Positions 57,201-63,986 of a DNA stretch of 64,000 nucleotides are shown in pieces. Origin of the DNA: an uncultured Bacteroidales bacterium (lineage in GTDB: Bacteria > Bacteroidota > Bacteroidia > Bacteroidales > Paludibacteraceae); assembly GCA_903911085.1 (NCBI GenBank), contig CAIWCC010000084.1, positions 62,001 through 126,000 on the forward strand. Direction: 5' to 3'. A program made the position numbers and the translations under genes. A model generated the notes under the pieces. It did no database searches, was not told where the DNA came from, and saw only the letters and a list, made by a program, of their open reading frames with translations. Position 1 is the stretch's first letter, and the number at the start of each line of letters is the position of its first letter.

Positions 57201-57796
57201 AAAATGGTACATTTACAACAACAAGTAATTATAATGGATATGTATCAAATTATACAGTGTATAGTCAAAAGACAGACCAAACAGCATATCAAGTAAGGAA
57301 AGCAGAACAAGCTGGGATACAGACAAGTCAACTCATAAATAATCTTTCCAACGGTACTGGTATATTCATTTCGGTAGGACAAGAATTGAAATATCCAAGT
57401 AAAATTGCATATACTACATTGCAAGGAACAGAGGCATTTGTTTCTAGCAAACAAGTACTTGGAGTCCTTGAAGGTGCAACAAAATACAATATTTATGCGG
57501 GCACAGTTGTAGAAGGTCTAATGGTGCTAAGCGGGAAAGAAACTTTTGTGAATTTTGGTAATGACACAGGTGTATATATATCGCTTTATGTTATTTCTGC
57601 TGCTGGTTGTGGTGTTCCTGCTTTGTTCCTGACAGTTGGCTGGGTTATGTATAGAAATGGTGCTTTTGATAGAGTGAATTTCACTCCAGAGTATCATGAA
57701 AATAATTATGTTCCAAATACTATTCTGCCGCAAGATGCTATAAAGCCACAATATCAACCTGCAGATGTTCCTCAAATTATGTATTTTCATCATTAA
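51248..57796 (+). CDS. SpvB/RHS-repeat polymorphic toxin-like protein
   Basis: A 2182-residue secreted giant. Signal peptide (YIFVCLLASMGIVNAQ); SpvB-type start (VSPSGAKCYNVPIEIVPGRQ, LSYNSQAGNGVVGIGWNING); FG-GAP/VCBS-type segments (YPMDIDGDGQTEIVYV, FSDLNGDGKTDIIM, IQDIDGDNTPELIVN); a Cys-rich double-ribbon insertion (residues about 700-778); many YD/RHS repeats (about 1150-1800); the RHS core (HRDYLGSITQITNNSG, YTGHEQLNQFGIINMNARLYDP, NPLMFIDPSGES near residue 1922); and a 255-residue variable C-terminal tip that I do not recognise, ending in hydrophobic segments (VYISLYVISAAGCGVPALFL). In the family the shell encloses the tip, which is released as a toxin. The next gene is a candidate immunity protein. 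Confidence 0.85.
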   Translation: MKIKYIFVCLLASMGIVNAQYQNYDLQTTNDAANTYIGRDYVRLLPGYSFKAGTGSIMNAKVQSGLTPAAAANFLSIANPTNSPTVTPETLTAINTSAAVGQIPISSSVSPSGAKCYNVPIEIVPGRQGFQPNISLSYNSQAGNGVVGIGWNINGLSSIERVNKNMFFDGMNDIPALTIEDVFTLDGVRLIKNIQTSTSTVFNFETVTGNTQVIAYVNGDIIKYFKVLYPNGSVGIMGYTSNTTSKLSYPITTLTDLNGSKITFSYNIDETGNTTTVNSGGYISMSTNMNNEVYYIDEINYGKCADKLDFSKIKFSYESRSDEIFSLQSTTTCIYRKRLSKIESFANTDLIRTYSLSYSNNDPRLPSNQNDVSRLKQISSFINTGSSVTDNLNPLKFYYGESGTISTSVQSTTLINSNFDLTKINIVRGKFDLNNHNDAFLVYPKKDFFTGNYLTGYVLTYPTQENIKVYQNLNGSISTPYNITSEQGFLGVYSADIDGVGSDKIIKINSTAIIQDREILKFKIYKSNPSLGIVLDRELSLSLSAITFPAEAPYPSVTTIIPKEFYTGNFTGHGKTDILCVPIEIPASSSILSFDGSNINVVNGGKLFSKTSNTYIYPMDIDGDGQTEIVYVRTTNTKVYKYKSGSGFVDVATWVLTKSDFDNRQIQFSDLNGDGKTDIIMSPKAATTYCYTYNNVTVGSCVKCPYCGGLNGIIDPVGMGPSYPGAKCSNCNIYLDYSVLHPNWATYIPPGTFNVQNHRCCVICGQNTPWNGTCPTHGVSVSKYNYYFTLSGTYDKKWRYLYSNGLGTPLVIEKDFVNREYNHQYSIQDIDGDNTPELIVNMNGGIKIYPYRDNNQAFDITPISTFNISNASELLSLDIVSQTMNYDVNSEKNFSQLIALTKTGIDKYTFSQNQAKNNQISLMINSLGIADKTNYDQLHQGANYIPGTTATFPNTDFQGPLWVTTQNSVMYNKQLISNTTYNYTGAILHKQGLGLRGFTSMKATDLMTNKVVSTEFDPYKMGAVVKQTSDREESTFDYTFTNYSNATGGIKKMKLQLNNKTVTDKMKSNTATVTYTDYDDYGNVGTEVTNFSGDILNKSTIENAWDNKVNGNIYMLGMLTNRKTTTERGTKTFVQNEGYEYYDETKKFRLQFIRKSVYKNGQTKMPLADTEYKYNVDYGTLSEETVHNTITNNAADDLTTSYTYWDDDKCSLKTKTDPMGLVTSYSYYPGTRLLKDVTDYLGNTVTYSYDNWRRKNSEVSKVGTDIITTTLGLVWNTESEPKRLIQQTTTTTGQPTVTTYVDVFGRETRKAIAGFKIKTNVFADKEYDNFGHLKSSSAPYNSTESPLWTTYDYDKYDRPLKVLQPNGSTTTYTYTGNTVSENKNGVATSKTTDSTGKTTATTDAGGEVKYTYKADGQPESVDAAGVVTSFEYDDYGRQNKLIDPSAGTIQTDYNDAIHTITQTMNSGKIITTVTNKYGQPITKTTPDFTTTYSYDPTYKRPTGSTTTNGTSKGIEYDTYGRLWKSTETVSGKTYQEVYGYDKGRIGNINYNTGTESLLTNLTSVVYKYNGNGYLYRLEDAACNRLCEVDSVNELGQEKSVLLGNGLTTTKNYTPEGLWTNVTTSNGIQNMNYDFNRINGTLTSRTDVTRGLSESFAYDGLYRLKSFGSKTMDYYPNGNINTKSDVGAESIYKYNDDTNTKPYTLFKIYNATTVDLANQLDIDYTVMSRPTSIRNTSTGLSATFTYNDGYDRATMQIKQGTTVTMNKTYFGGGKYEIETVGGIEKQRLYVDGSPYNASVLLEKTGASAIQSYYLHRDYLGSITQITNNSGNFVTEYSYDAWGRMRNPLNWTAYPQGLQPTMSYGMRGYTGHEQLNQFGIINMNARLYDPVLARFLAPDPYVGSGLTNDFNRYIYCRNNPLMFIDPSGESPWSWIKDQWNNFSNFMNKTFPNGFEIGYGAGLPGNNGRGFFYNGNLNGNSSFGGNYKNGTFTTTSNYNGYVSNYTVYSQKTDQTAYQVRKAEQAGIQTSQLINNLSNGTGIFISVGQELKYPSKIAYTTLQGTEAFVSSKQVLGVLEGATKYNIYAGTVVEGLMVLSGKETFVNFGNDTGVYISLYVISAAGCGVPALFLTVGWVMYRNGAFDRVNFTPEYHENNYVPNTILPQDAIKPQYQPADVPQIMYFHH

Positions 57797-57811
57797 ACAA
57801 TAATAAAAAAC

Positions 57812-58201
57812 ATGTTTAAAGAATTTTGCTATTATCTATATGAAATACACACTGGAAATGAAAGCGATAACAATAAATTTTTTAGTGCATTAATAGGGAT
57901 TTCATTTTTTCAAGGAATGAATATACTCACTTTATGGGGAGTCCTTAATTCTTTATTTGGTATTGTAATATCAAATGATTCTATTGTACCTGTGGGTATT
58001 TTTCTTTCAGTTTCAATTTCAATTGTAAATTATTTTCATTTGTATTGTAAAAGAACTGAAATAATAAGAAAAGTGGAGGGGTTTACATCAAAAAGAGAAA
58101 AGGTTGGTAAAATAGTTTTTGTTATATATATATCTACAACATTATTTTTGTTGTTTTATATAATGAACAACTTTGCTGCGTTGAGTTTAGTTATTAAATG
58201 A
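57812..58201 (+). CDS. Candidate immunity protein, three-helix membrane protein
   Basis: A 129-residue protein starting 15 nt after the RHS stop. It has three hydrophobic stretches (ALIGISFFQGMNILTLWGVL, VGIFLSVSISIVNYFHLYC, IVFVIYISTTLFLLFYIMN) and no other motif. Position directly after an RHS toxin, small size and lack of homology to housekeeping proteins make it a candidate immunity protein; a membrane immunity protein would fit a membrane-acting tip. No sequence similarity to a known family is evident. Confidence 0.6.
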   Translation: MFKEFCYYLYEIHTGNESDNNKFFSALIGISFFQGMNILTLWGVLNSLFGIVISNDSIVPVGIFLSVSISIVNYFHLYCKRTEIIRKVEGFTSKREKVGKIVFVIYISTTLFLLFYIMNNFAALSLVIK

Positions 58202-58352
58202 GAAAAGATCTCAGATAGGTGTAGTGTAGACCAGTCCTCCGTTCGGCGAAGCGTAGTTTGGTGGTCTTGGTTGTTCGGCGTATGGCTCTAGCTGGTTAGT
58301 AGTGGGGATGTTGGCGAAAATGTCTTTAACACCACCTGTCCTTCGGGATATG

Positions 58353-58555
58353 CCCCACGCTGGCGCGGGTCTGTGACCCGTGCCAATACATAAAAGATAA
58401 GAAACTTTCTTTTTGAATAGCACAGGTCACAGACCTGCGCTAACGTGTGAAGATGGAATGTTGGATATATTAGTTATTGAATCATGGCATGGACAAAAGT
58501 ATTGATATTTAATTGTTTATATTGGCACGGGTCACAGACCCGCGCCAGCGGGGGG
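58353..58555. repeat. GC-rich inverted-repeat element
   Basis: Arms of about 31 bp (58353-58384 and 58524-58554) are complementary apart from one base and each arm is itself self-complementary (GGGTC-TGT-GACCC). A related third motif (CACAGGTCACAGACC) occurs at 58421-58435. The same arm is found at 49295. Base composition is far above the AT-rich surroundings, suggesting a mobile repeat. Confidence 0.7.
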
Positions 58556-58764
58556 AATACAATGCGGTGAAAAGTTGGAATGAGTCATCCTACTCAAGTA
58601 TGAAACCAACCTTAGGCCAATATTATAAAAAATATGACGATTATGAAACAATGAGCTTAGCTCCAGTATTTAAGCCTCAGGACTGGTTTAACCTTGTCGA
58701 TAGGGCGAATACGTCTTACGATTGTTATTCATTTCCTGTAGGTAGGGCATTTCCTGTTTGGTAA
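58555..58764 (+). pseudogene. 5'-truncated coding fragment, possible displaced toxin tip
   Basis: The frame enters directly from the GC-rich repeat without its own start codon (the only upstream start is a TTG inside the repeat). About 70 residues remain: EYNAVKSWNESSYSSMKPTL, YDDYETMSLAPVFKPQDWF, RANTSYDCYSFPVG, then stop. The sequence looks protein-like but matches nothing I can name. Sitting between an RHS immunity gene and a small secreted protein, it fits a displaced C-terminal tip cut off by the repeat. Confidence 0.45.
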
Positions 58765-58778
58765 CACATATAAAAAAT

Positions 58779-59168
58779 ATGAAAAAATATTTTAAACCAT
58801 TATTTCTTACTTTACTATTAGTTTGTGCAGTAAATACAAGTGCTGGGGAAACGCCTGTGAAGCATATTATACCCGATAGTATTGCCAATCGTAGTTTTAG
58901 CGAGTTGCTGACTAAGTTCGGGAATAAACAGAAATACAAATACTGGCAGTGTATGTCCTGCTTTGGTATTGCCGAACAGTATTATAATGACACGCTGTAT
59001 ATCAATGGACATCCTATTGTAGCCGAGTGGGGCGATTCTACGAAATATCGTTCAATAGCAAGAAAAGAATTGCATAGAACATGGTTTCATTACTCGTCTG
59101 GCGAAGACGACCCAAGCGGTTATTATATAGCTGCAATAGATACAGCTCCATCCACGTGGATATATTGA
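58779..59168 (+). CDS. Small secreted protein, possible orphan immunity protein
   Basis: I take the start at 58779 (MKKYFKPLFLTLLL...), which gives a signal peptide cut after NTSA; the frame can extend 7 codons upstream. The 129-residue product has mature part ETPVKHIIPDSIANRSFSEL, a CMSC motif (WQCMSCFGIAEQYYN) and the end DTAPSTWIY. No family is recognised. It follows a tip fragment and its 3' end lies within the duplicated hairpin element, consistent with an orphan immunity gene. Confidence 0.5.
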   Translation: MKKYFKPLFLTLLLVCAVNTSAGETPVKHIIPDSIANRSFSELLTKFGNKQKYKYWQCMSCFGIAEQYYNDTLYINGHPIVAEWGDSTKYRSIARKELHRTWFHYSSGEDDPSGYYIAAIDTAPSTWIY

Positions 59169-59375
59169 TTAGCTGAGTAAGGTTTGGCACTGTTGGGTGG
59201 GATTTATTTCTAATCCCACCCTATGTACTATGAGGAATTGTATTCCGATAAACAAAAGTTTTTTTTAAGAACGGATTAAAAATCCTAAGAATACAAGAGT
59301 TGGGATTAGAAAAAAAATCCCAACAACGAAGTAGCATTATTTGTACAATTAAAGAATATATCCGGTGGGACGAGG
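59151..59375 (+). repeat. Duplicated hairpin element, copy 1
   Basis: Runs from TCCACGTGGATATATTGATT to ATATCCGGTGGGACGAGG. Contains two hairpins: GGTGGGATT...AATCCCACC (59197-59221) and GTTGGGATT...AATCCCAAC (59301-59326). Within it a frame starting MYYEELYSDKQKFF is frame-shifted by an 8-T run (6 T in copy 2). Copy 1 overlaps the end of the small secreted protein gene. Confidence 0.8.
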
Positions 59376-59507
59376 AGAAGAAATTGGTACACGTGTATAT
59401 AACAAGCTAAAGGAATATGATGCATTGGGACCCTGTCCACATGGATATAATGATTAGTTGAGCAAATTTTGGCACTGTTGGGTGGGATTTATTTCTAATC
59501 CCACCCT
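59169..59507. other. Gap between small secreted protein and second RHS frame
   Basis: These 339 nt hold only the remainder of hairpin-element copy 1, the tip-like fragment at 59374-59457 and the start of copy 2. No promoter matching the TTG/TAnnTTTG pattern is visible before the second RHS frame. Confidence 0.6.
59374..59457 (+). pseudogene. Short tip-like coding fragment
   Basis: Between the two hairpin-element copies, one frame reads GEEIGTRVYNKLKEYDALG then PCPHGYND and stops at 59455-59457. It has no start of its own and looks like the last residues of a displaced toxin tip; its end again overlaps the next element copy. Very short, hence low confidence. Confidence 0.35.
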
Positions 59508-59658
59508 ATGTACTATGAGGAATTGTATTCCGATAAACAAAAGTTTTTTAAGAACGGATTAAAAATCCTAAGAATACAAGAGTTGGGATTAGAAAAAAAA
59601 TCCCAACAACGAAGTAGCATTATTTGTACATTTAAAGAATATATCCGGGGGGACGAGG
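59436..59658 (+). repeat. Duplicated hairpin element, copy 2
   Basis: Same order of blocks as copy 1 with few differences: TCCACATGGATATAATGATT at the left, both hairpins, 6-T run and ATATCCGGGGGGACGAGG at the right. The copies are about 285 bp apart and about 95% identical by eye. Here the MYYEELYSDKQKFF frame stays open and runs into the second RHS gene. Confidence 0.8.
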
Positions 59659-62600
59659 GATATTTTCCCATTGTAAGGTCACAACATAGTTTTGATAAAC
59701 TCAAAAACGTTGTACGAAAGGATAGCACTAATTATAGCTTATATCCAAACTCTATAACCCAAACAAGTACTGTAAAAGATTCTACTACAAATCTAATTGA
59801 TTTAACAACCAAGATAGTTACTACTTTTACAGGTCCATCAACTGGTTTAACACCTTATTTACCTGCAAAAATAACCACCACCCGAACTCAAAATAACCAA
59901 TCAGCGAGTCGAGTAACGGATTATGCCTACGAGTATGCTGCGTCACCAAATATATATAGAATTACAAAAAGTACTGAAACTACCGACATGGGTGACACTA
60001 ATCAAGTGGTTACTACTTATTCTAATCCTGATGAGTGGGGACACATGCAGTCTATTTCGGTAGTTGCCAATGCTAAAACACGTAGCTCATCGATTTTGTA
60101 TAAACCTTCGGGACGGTTTATTGCCAGTAAAACCAACGCATTGAATGAAACCACCAACTACAATTGGGATGAAACATTTGGCTTGCTCTATAGCGAAACA
60201 ACCAAAGTAGGCACTAAGGATAGAACTACGATCTACAATTACAACAGCTGGGGACAACTGGTAGAAACCGCCTATCCTACAGGTATTCGAACTGCCAATG
60301 TATTGCAGTGGAATACTGATAGCTCCGCCAAATATTTTAGTTACTCCGAAACTTCGGGCAATGCCCCAGTATGGGTGTACTATGATGGATTAGGGCGCGA
60401 AGTTCGCAAAGAAACAATTGGACTTGGCAACAAGAAAATATCGGTATTTACAGAGTATAAACCTGATGGAAAAGTCTATCAAGTTTCTGAACCAACCTTT
60501 AATACAAGTGCCGAAACATGGGCGAGTACTTACACTTACGACCCTACTTATGGTTATCTGAGTGCGGTAACTTCTCCTATAGGAACAAGCTATACTGTGT
60601 ACGACAAACTTAAAACAACAGTAACCACTCCCGAAGGAACTTCTGAAACTATTACCAACGCTGCCGGACAAACCATGTCCAGCAATGTGAATGGAAAAAC
60701 GGTAAGTTTCACTTATTTCCCTTCGGGACTGACCAAAACTTCTACACCAGAAGGAGGTCAGGCATTGACTATGGATTACGATTTGCAGGGACATCGCACC
60801 TACCTGAAAGACCCTGACGCAGGCGAAGTGTTTTCAACCTACAATGGTTTTGGCGAATTGACAGAGGAAAAGCAAAAGATGCGTAACCTTACTGATTTCA
60901 TTATTACAACCAACACTTACGATGACAATGGATTGTTGCAGAATATCGATCGTAACGGTGAGATAACTACTTATACTTACGACACCAGCATCAAAAGCCG
61001 GGTAAACAGTATCGAAATAACAGGTAAAAACAAACAGGTTTTTGGGTTCGATGACTTCAACCGTGTAAACAAGCTAACGGAAGATATAACTGCAAATGGA
61101 GTTACACGCACCTACATTTCGGGAAAAGAATATGATGTGTTTGGGCGGATAAAAAAAGAAATCTATCCTTCGGGCTACTTTAACGTAAATATCTACGACA
61201 AATACAGTAACTTGACGGAGGTAAAAGACAATTCAAATCGTTCTATCTGGAAAGCAAACACCGAAAATGCATTGGGGCAAACCACCAGTATTTTTAAAGG
61301 AGGCAAGGAAACAACCTACACCTATGACCCTGTAAACCATCAAACTACTTCTATTTATGCAGCTGGTGTTATTGATTATTCATACAGTTATTATGCAGCA
61401 GACAATACGAATCATGCTAATAACCTAGAATGGCGTTCGGATGGTATTACCAATCAAAGTGAACATTTTGTGTACGACCCTCAAAACCGCCTTACCAACT
61501 GGGATGTTACACGCGGTGGTACAACCACCTATAATTCCATGGGCTTTGATGGTAATGGCAATATCTCCCAGAAATCAGACCTTGGTGCATTTACATTGAA
61601 TTATGGGGGTGAAAATCCAAATGGAACTACAACAGGCAGACCAGATGGCTCACTTATCGGCCCACATGCATTGTCAGCTATTTCGGGAGTACCTGCAAGT
61701 TTTCCGCAAGTGGAACTACCTGCTTATCCAACCGCAGAATTAAGTGTTACATATACCGATTTCAAAAAAATAGCCACACTTAAAGAAAAAAACAATGATT
61801 ATTATCTAACTTATGGTGTGGACGACCAACGCCGTATGTCTGTTTATAAAGTAAGCGATGTAACCAAGCTGACCCGATATTATCTGGGAGATTATGAAGA
61901 AGAAATAGGTGCTGATAGCAAAGTGCGCAAAATTCATTACCTTTGTGGTGCAATTTTGATACAGAACGAAGGTAAAGCAGATAGTTTACTTTATACATAT
62001 TCAGATAACCAAGGTTCATTAATAGCACTAACTGATGTTAATGGAGGTATTGTTCGTAGATATGCTTATGACCCTTGGGGCTCACGCCGTGATGCTGATA
62101 ACTGGAATGTAAAAGATAATTGTACTAACCTTATTATTAATCGTGGTTATACTGGACATGAACACCTTGATGCTTTTGGTATAATAAACATGAATGGTAG
62201 GGTTTATGATCCACTTACGGCACAGTTTTTTAGTCCTGACCCTTTTGTACAAGCACCGGGTAATTGGGTAAACTACAATAGGTATGGGTATTGCATGGGA
62301 AATCCATTTGCCTATACCGACCCAAGTGGTTATAGTTGGTTAAGCCGGAATTGGAAACCAATAGTAACTACGGCGGCTGGAATTGGAGTTTTTGTAGGAG
62401 TAACATTAATAACTGGAGGAATTGGGGCTGCACCTGCACTAGCTCTTGCTTCTGGTATGACAGCTGCTACCGCTTCAAGCATTACTGGCGCAGTATTAGG
62501 TACAGCATTGAATGGAGGTAGTTTTGGTGATTGCTTAATTGCTGGAACCAAAGGTGGTATATACGGTGGAGCTAGTGCTATGGCAACAGCAGGTATTGGA

Positions 62601-63317
62601 AACATATTTGGTAATGTAGGAGGTATTGGACATGAAATTTTAAGAGCAGGTGCTCATGCTACAGCGCAAGGTGGAATATCGGAACTAAGTGGGGGTGATT
62701 TCTGGCAAGGAGCTGCCGCTGGTGCTTTTGGCTCTTTGGGCGGTTCAGCATTTCAAGCTTATGGCGGCGTATTAAAGGATAATGCATTAGGTGTTATTGG
62801 TTTTTCTGCATTATCAGGTGGTATTGGTGCTGAACTTTCTGGGGGTAATTTTTGGCAAGGTGCTTCTACTGGGGCAGTTATTGGGCTGTTGAATCATAGT
62901 CAAGTACATAACAAAAAGATTGCAAAACCAACTGTTACAACTAAAAGACATAACCCAACTAATACACTCATTTGCGAAATTGATATTTATGGGTCTCAAA
63001 CAGAACAAGGCTCATCAAATGCCGAGATTATTATTGATGCTAAAACGGGGATGCCTGAAGCTGAAGCAACTCTTGATTATAAAGTTATTAAAAATACAAG
63101 AGGAAATGATGGTTCTTGGTCGATAGGAGTAGATGGTCTATCTGTAGGAAGAGATGGCCTTTTATTCACTATTGATGCATCATTCCGTAACGCTGCAGGT
63201 ACAGGTGGAGGTATTACTGTTAAAATGACACCACCCCAACTTTTATTAAATGCAGCATTGATAGCAACTCCATCAATTCGTATTATTCAGTATTTTAGAA
63301 CCGCTGTTTCATTTTAA
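59508..63317 (+). CDS. Second RHS protein, 5'-truncated and fused to a repeat-derived start
   Basis: The frame is 1269 residues. The first about 50 residues (MYYEELYSDKQKFFKNGLKI... to EYIRG) come from hairpin-element copy 2; RHS sequence begins near GYFPIVRSQ. There is no signal peptide, SpvB or FG-GAP part, so the toxin shell is incomplete. YD/RHS repeats follow, then the RHS core (YSDNQGSLIALTDVNGG, GYTGHEHLDAFGIINMNGRV, NPFAYTDPSGYSW near residue 938) and a 327-residue tip. The tip starts with a Gly/Ala-rich hydrophobic region including a repeated ELSGG(D/N)FWQGA motif and ends with a beta-rich part (NTLICEIDIYGSQTEQ... GGGITVKM). Probably a silent donor cassette. Confidence 0.7.
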   Translation: MYYEELYSDKQKFFKNGLKILRIQELGLEKKSQQRSSIICTFKEYIRGDEGYFPIVRSQHSFDKLKNVVRKDSTNYSLYPNSITQTSTVKDSTTNLIDLTTKIVTTFTGPSTGLTPYLPAKITTTRTQNNQSASRVTDYAYEYAASPNIYRITKSTETTDMGDTNQVVTTYSNPDEWGHMQSISVVANAKTRSSSILYKPSGRFIASKTNALNETTNYNWDETFGLLYSETTKVGTKDRTTIYNYNSWGQLVETAYPTGIRTANVLQWNTDSSAKYFSYSETSGNAPVWVYYDGLGREVRKETIGLGNKKISVFTEYKPDGKVYQVSEPTFNTSAETWASTYTYDPTYGYLSAVTSPIGTSYTVYDKLKTTVTTPEGTSETITNAAGQTMSSNVNGKTVSFTYFPSGLTKTSTPEGGQALTMDYDLQGHRTYLKDPDAGEVFSTYNGFGELTEEKQKMRNLTDFIITTNTYDDNGLLQNIDRNGEITTYTYDTSIKSRVNSIEITGKNKQVFGFDDFNRVNKLTEDITANGVTRTYISGKEYDVFGRIKKEIYPSGYFNVNIYDKYSNLTEVKDNSNRSIWKANTENALGQTTSIFKGGKETTYTYDPVNHQTTSIYAAGVIDYSYSYYAADNTNHANNLEWRSDGITNQSEHFVYDPQNRLTNWDVTRGGTTTYNSMGFDGNGNISQKSDLGAFTLNYGGENPNGTTTGRPDGSLIGPHALSAISGVPASFPQVELPAYPTAELSVTYTDFKKIATLKEKNNDYYLTYGVDDQRRMSVYKVSDVTKLTRYYLGDYEEEIGADSKVRKIHYLCGAILIQNEGKADSLLYTYSDNQGSLIALTDVNGGIVRRYAYDPWGSRRDADNWNVKDNCTNLIINRGYTGHEHLDAFGIINMNGRVYDPLTAQFFSPDPFVQAPGNWVNYNRYGYCMGNPFAYTDPSGYSWLSRNWKPIVTTAAGIGVFVGVTLITGGIGAAPALALASGMTAATASSITGAVLGTALNGGSFGDCLIAGTKGGIYGGASAMATAGIGNIFGNVGGIGHEILRAGAHATAQGGISELSGGDFWQGAAAGAFGSLGGSAFQAYGGVLKDNALGVIGFSALSGGIGAELSGGNFWQGASTGAVIGLLNHSQVHNKKIAKPTVTTKRHNPTNTLICEIDIYGSQTEQGSSNAEIIIDAKTGMPEAEATLDYKVIKNTRGNDGSWSIGVDGLSVGRDGLLFTIDASFRNAAGTGGGITVKMTPPQLLLNAALIATPSIRIIQYFRTAVSF

Positions 63318-63326
63318 AAAAATATT

Positions 63327-63986
63327 ATGTTCAAAGTTTATTTTAAATACACATTGTTAATTGTTTTTGTTTTTGTACTTGGTATAACACTTCACCAATT
63401 ATTTACAAGTCATCGATCAGATTTTAATACAATTAGTCGGAAATATCTATATTTTTTTAAAGATTCCGCATTAAATAACTTGGACACAATCAGTTCTAGT
63501 TCATTTACTGACTCCGATGTGCTAAATGATTACATTTTCAACACAAATAAAAACAAATACTTTATCACAATTTGGGAATTTAAGACACTTCACAATTTTC
63601 TTTTAAGCGAAGTCGTTGTTAATAAAGTTGAATTTGTTGGAAATTCTAAATTTATTCTTCAAGAAACTCCAGGAGGATGGGGCAGTACTACTTCTATATC
63701 AATCAAATATCTTTATGAAATTGATGGGATAAGTTTAAATATAAGTACTAACTCAAAAGTTATAAGCAATCTTGAGGGAAAATACTACAAAGGATTTTAT
63801 GGACTCATGGACAAAATGTCATTAATTGATAAAGATGGGGATGCTCAGGTATATTTTAATTTTGTTAAATACCAAACTCCAACAATATTACTATTTTATA
63901 AGAAACATAAGAACTTATTTATTATACTAATAAATTCAAAAAATGAGTTTGATAAAAATATAATAAATATTTTGAATTTAGAATAA
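63327..63986 (+). CDS. Candidate immunity protein for the second RHS tip
   Basis: A 219-residue protein starting 9 nt after the second RHS stop. One N-terminal transmembrane helix or uncleaved signal (YTLLIVFVFVLGITLHQLF) is followed by a soluble alpha/beta domain (FITIWEFKTLHNFLLSEVVV, QETPGGWGSTTSISIKYLYE, YYKGFYGLMDKMSLID). No family is recognised. Its position suggests an immunity protein located at the membrane facing the periplasm. It is the last gene in the window. Confidence 0.55.
   Translation: MFKVYFKYTLLIVFVFVLGITLHQLFTSHRSDFNTISRKYLYFFKDSALNNLDTISSSSFTDSDVLNDYIFNTNKNKYFITIWEFKTLHNFLLSEVVVNKVEFVGNSKFILQETPGGWGSTTSISIKYLYEIDGISLNISTNSKVISNLEGKYYKGFYGLMDKMSLIDKDGDAQVYFNFVKYQTPTILLFYKKHKNLFIILINSKNEFDKNIINILNLE

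Larger units (their letters stand above)
58202..58778. other. Repeat-rich gap with a truncated reading frame
   Basis: This 577-nt stretch begins with a hairpin-rich part (GACCA 58229-58233 ... TGGTC 58262-58266), then the GC-rich inverted-repeat element (58353-58555) and the 3' part of a broken reading frame (58555-58764). No intact gene is present. Confidence 0.6.

Noticed and set aside
58513-58764. Full 83-residue gene starting with TTG at 58513
   Set aside because: The first 14 residues are encoded by the GC-rich repeat arm; only the part from about 58555 looks protein-like, so it is treated as a truncated fragment.
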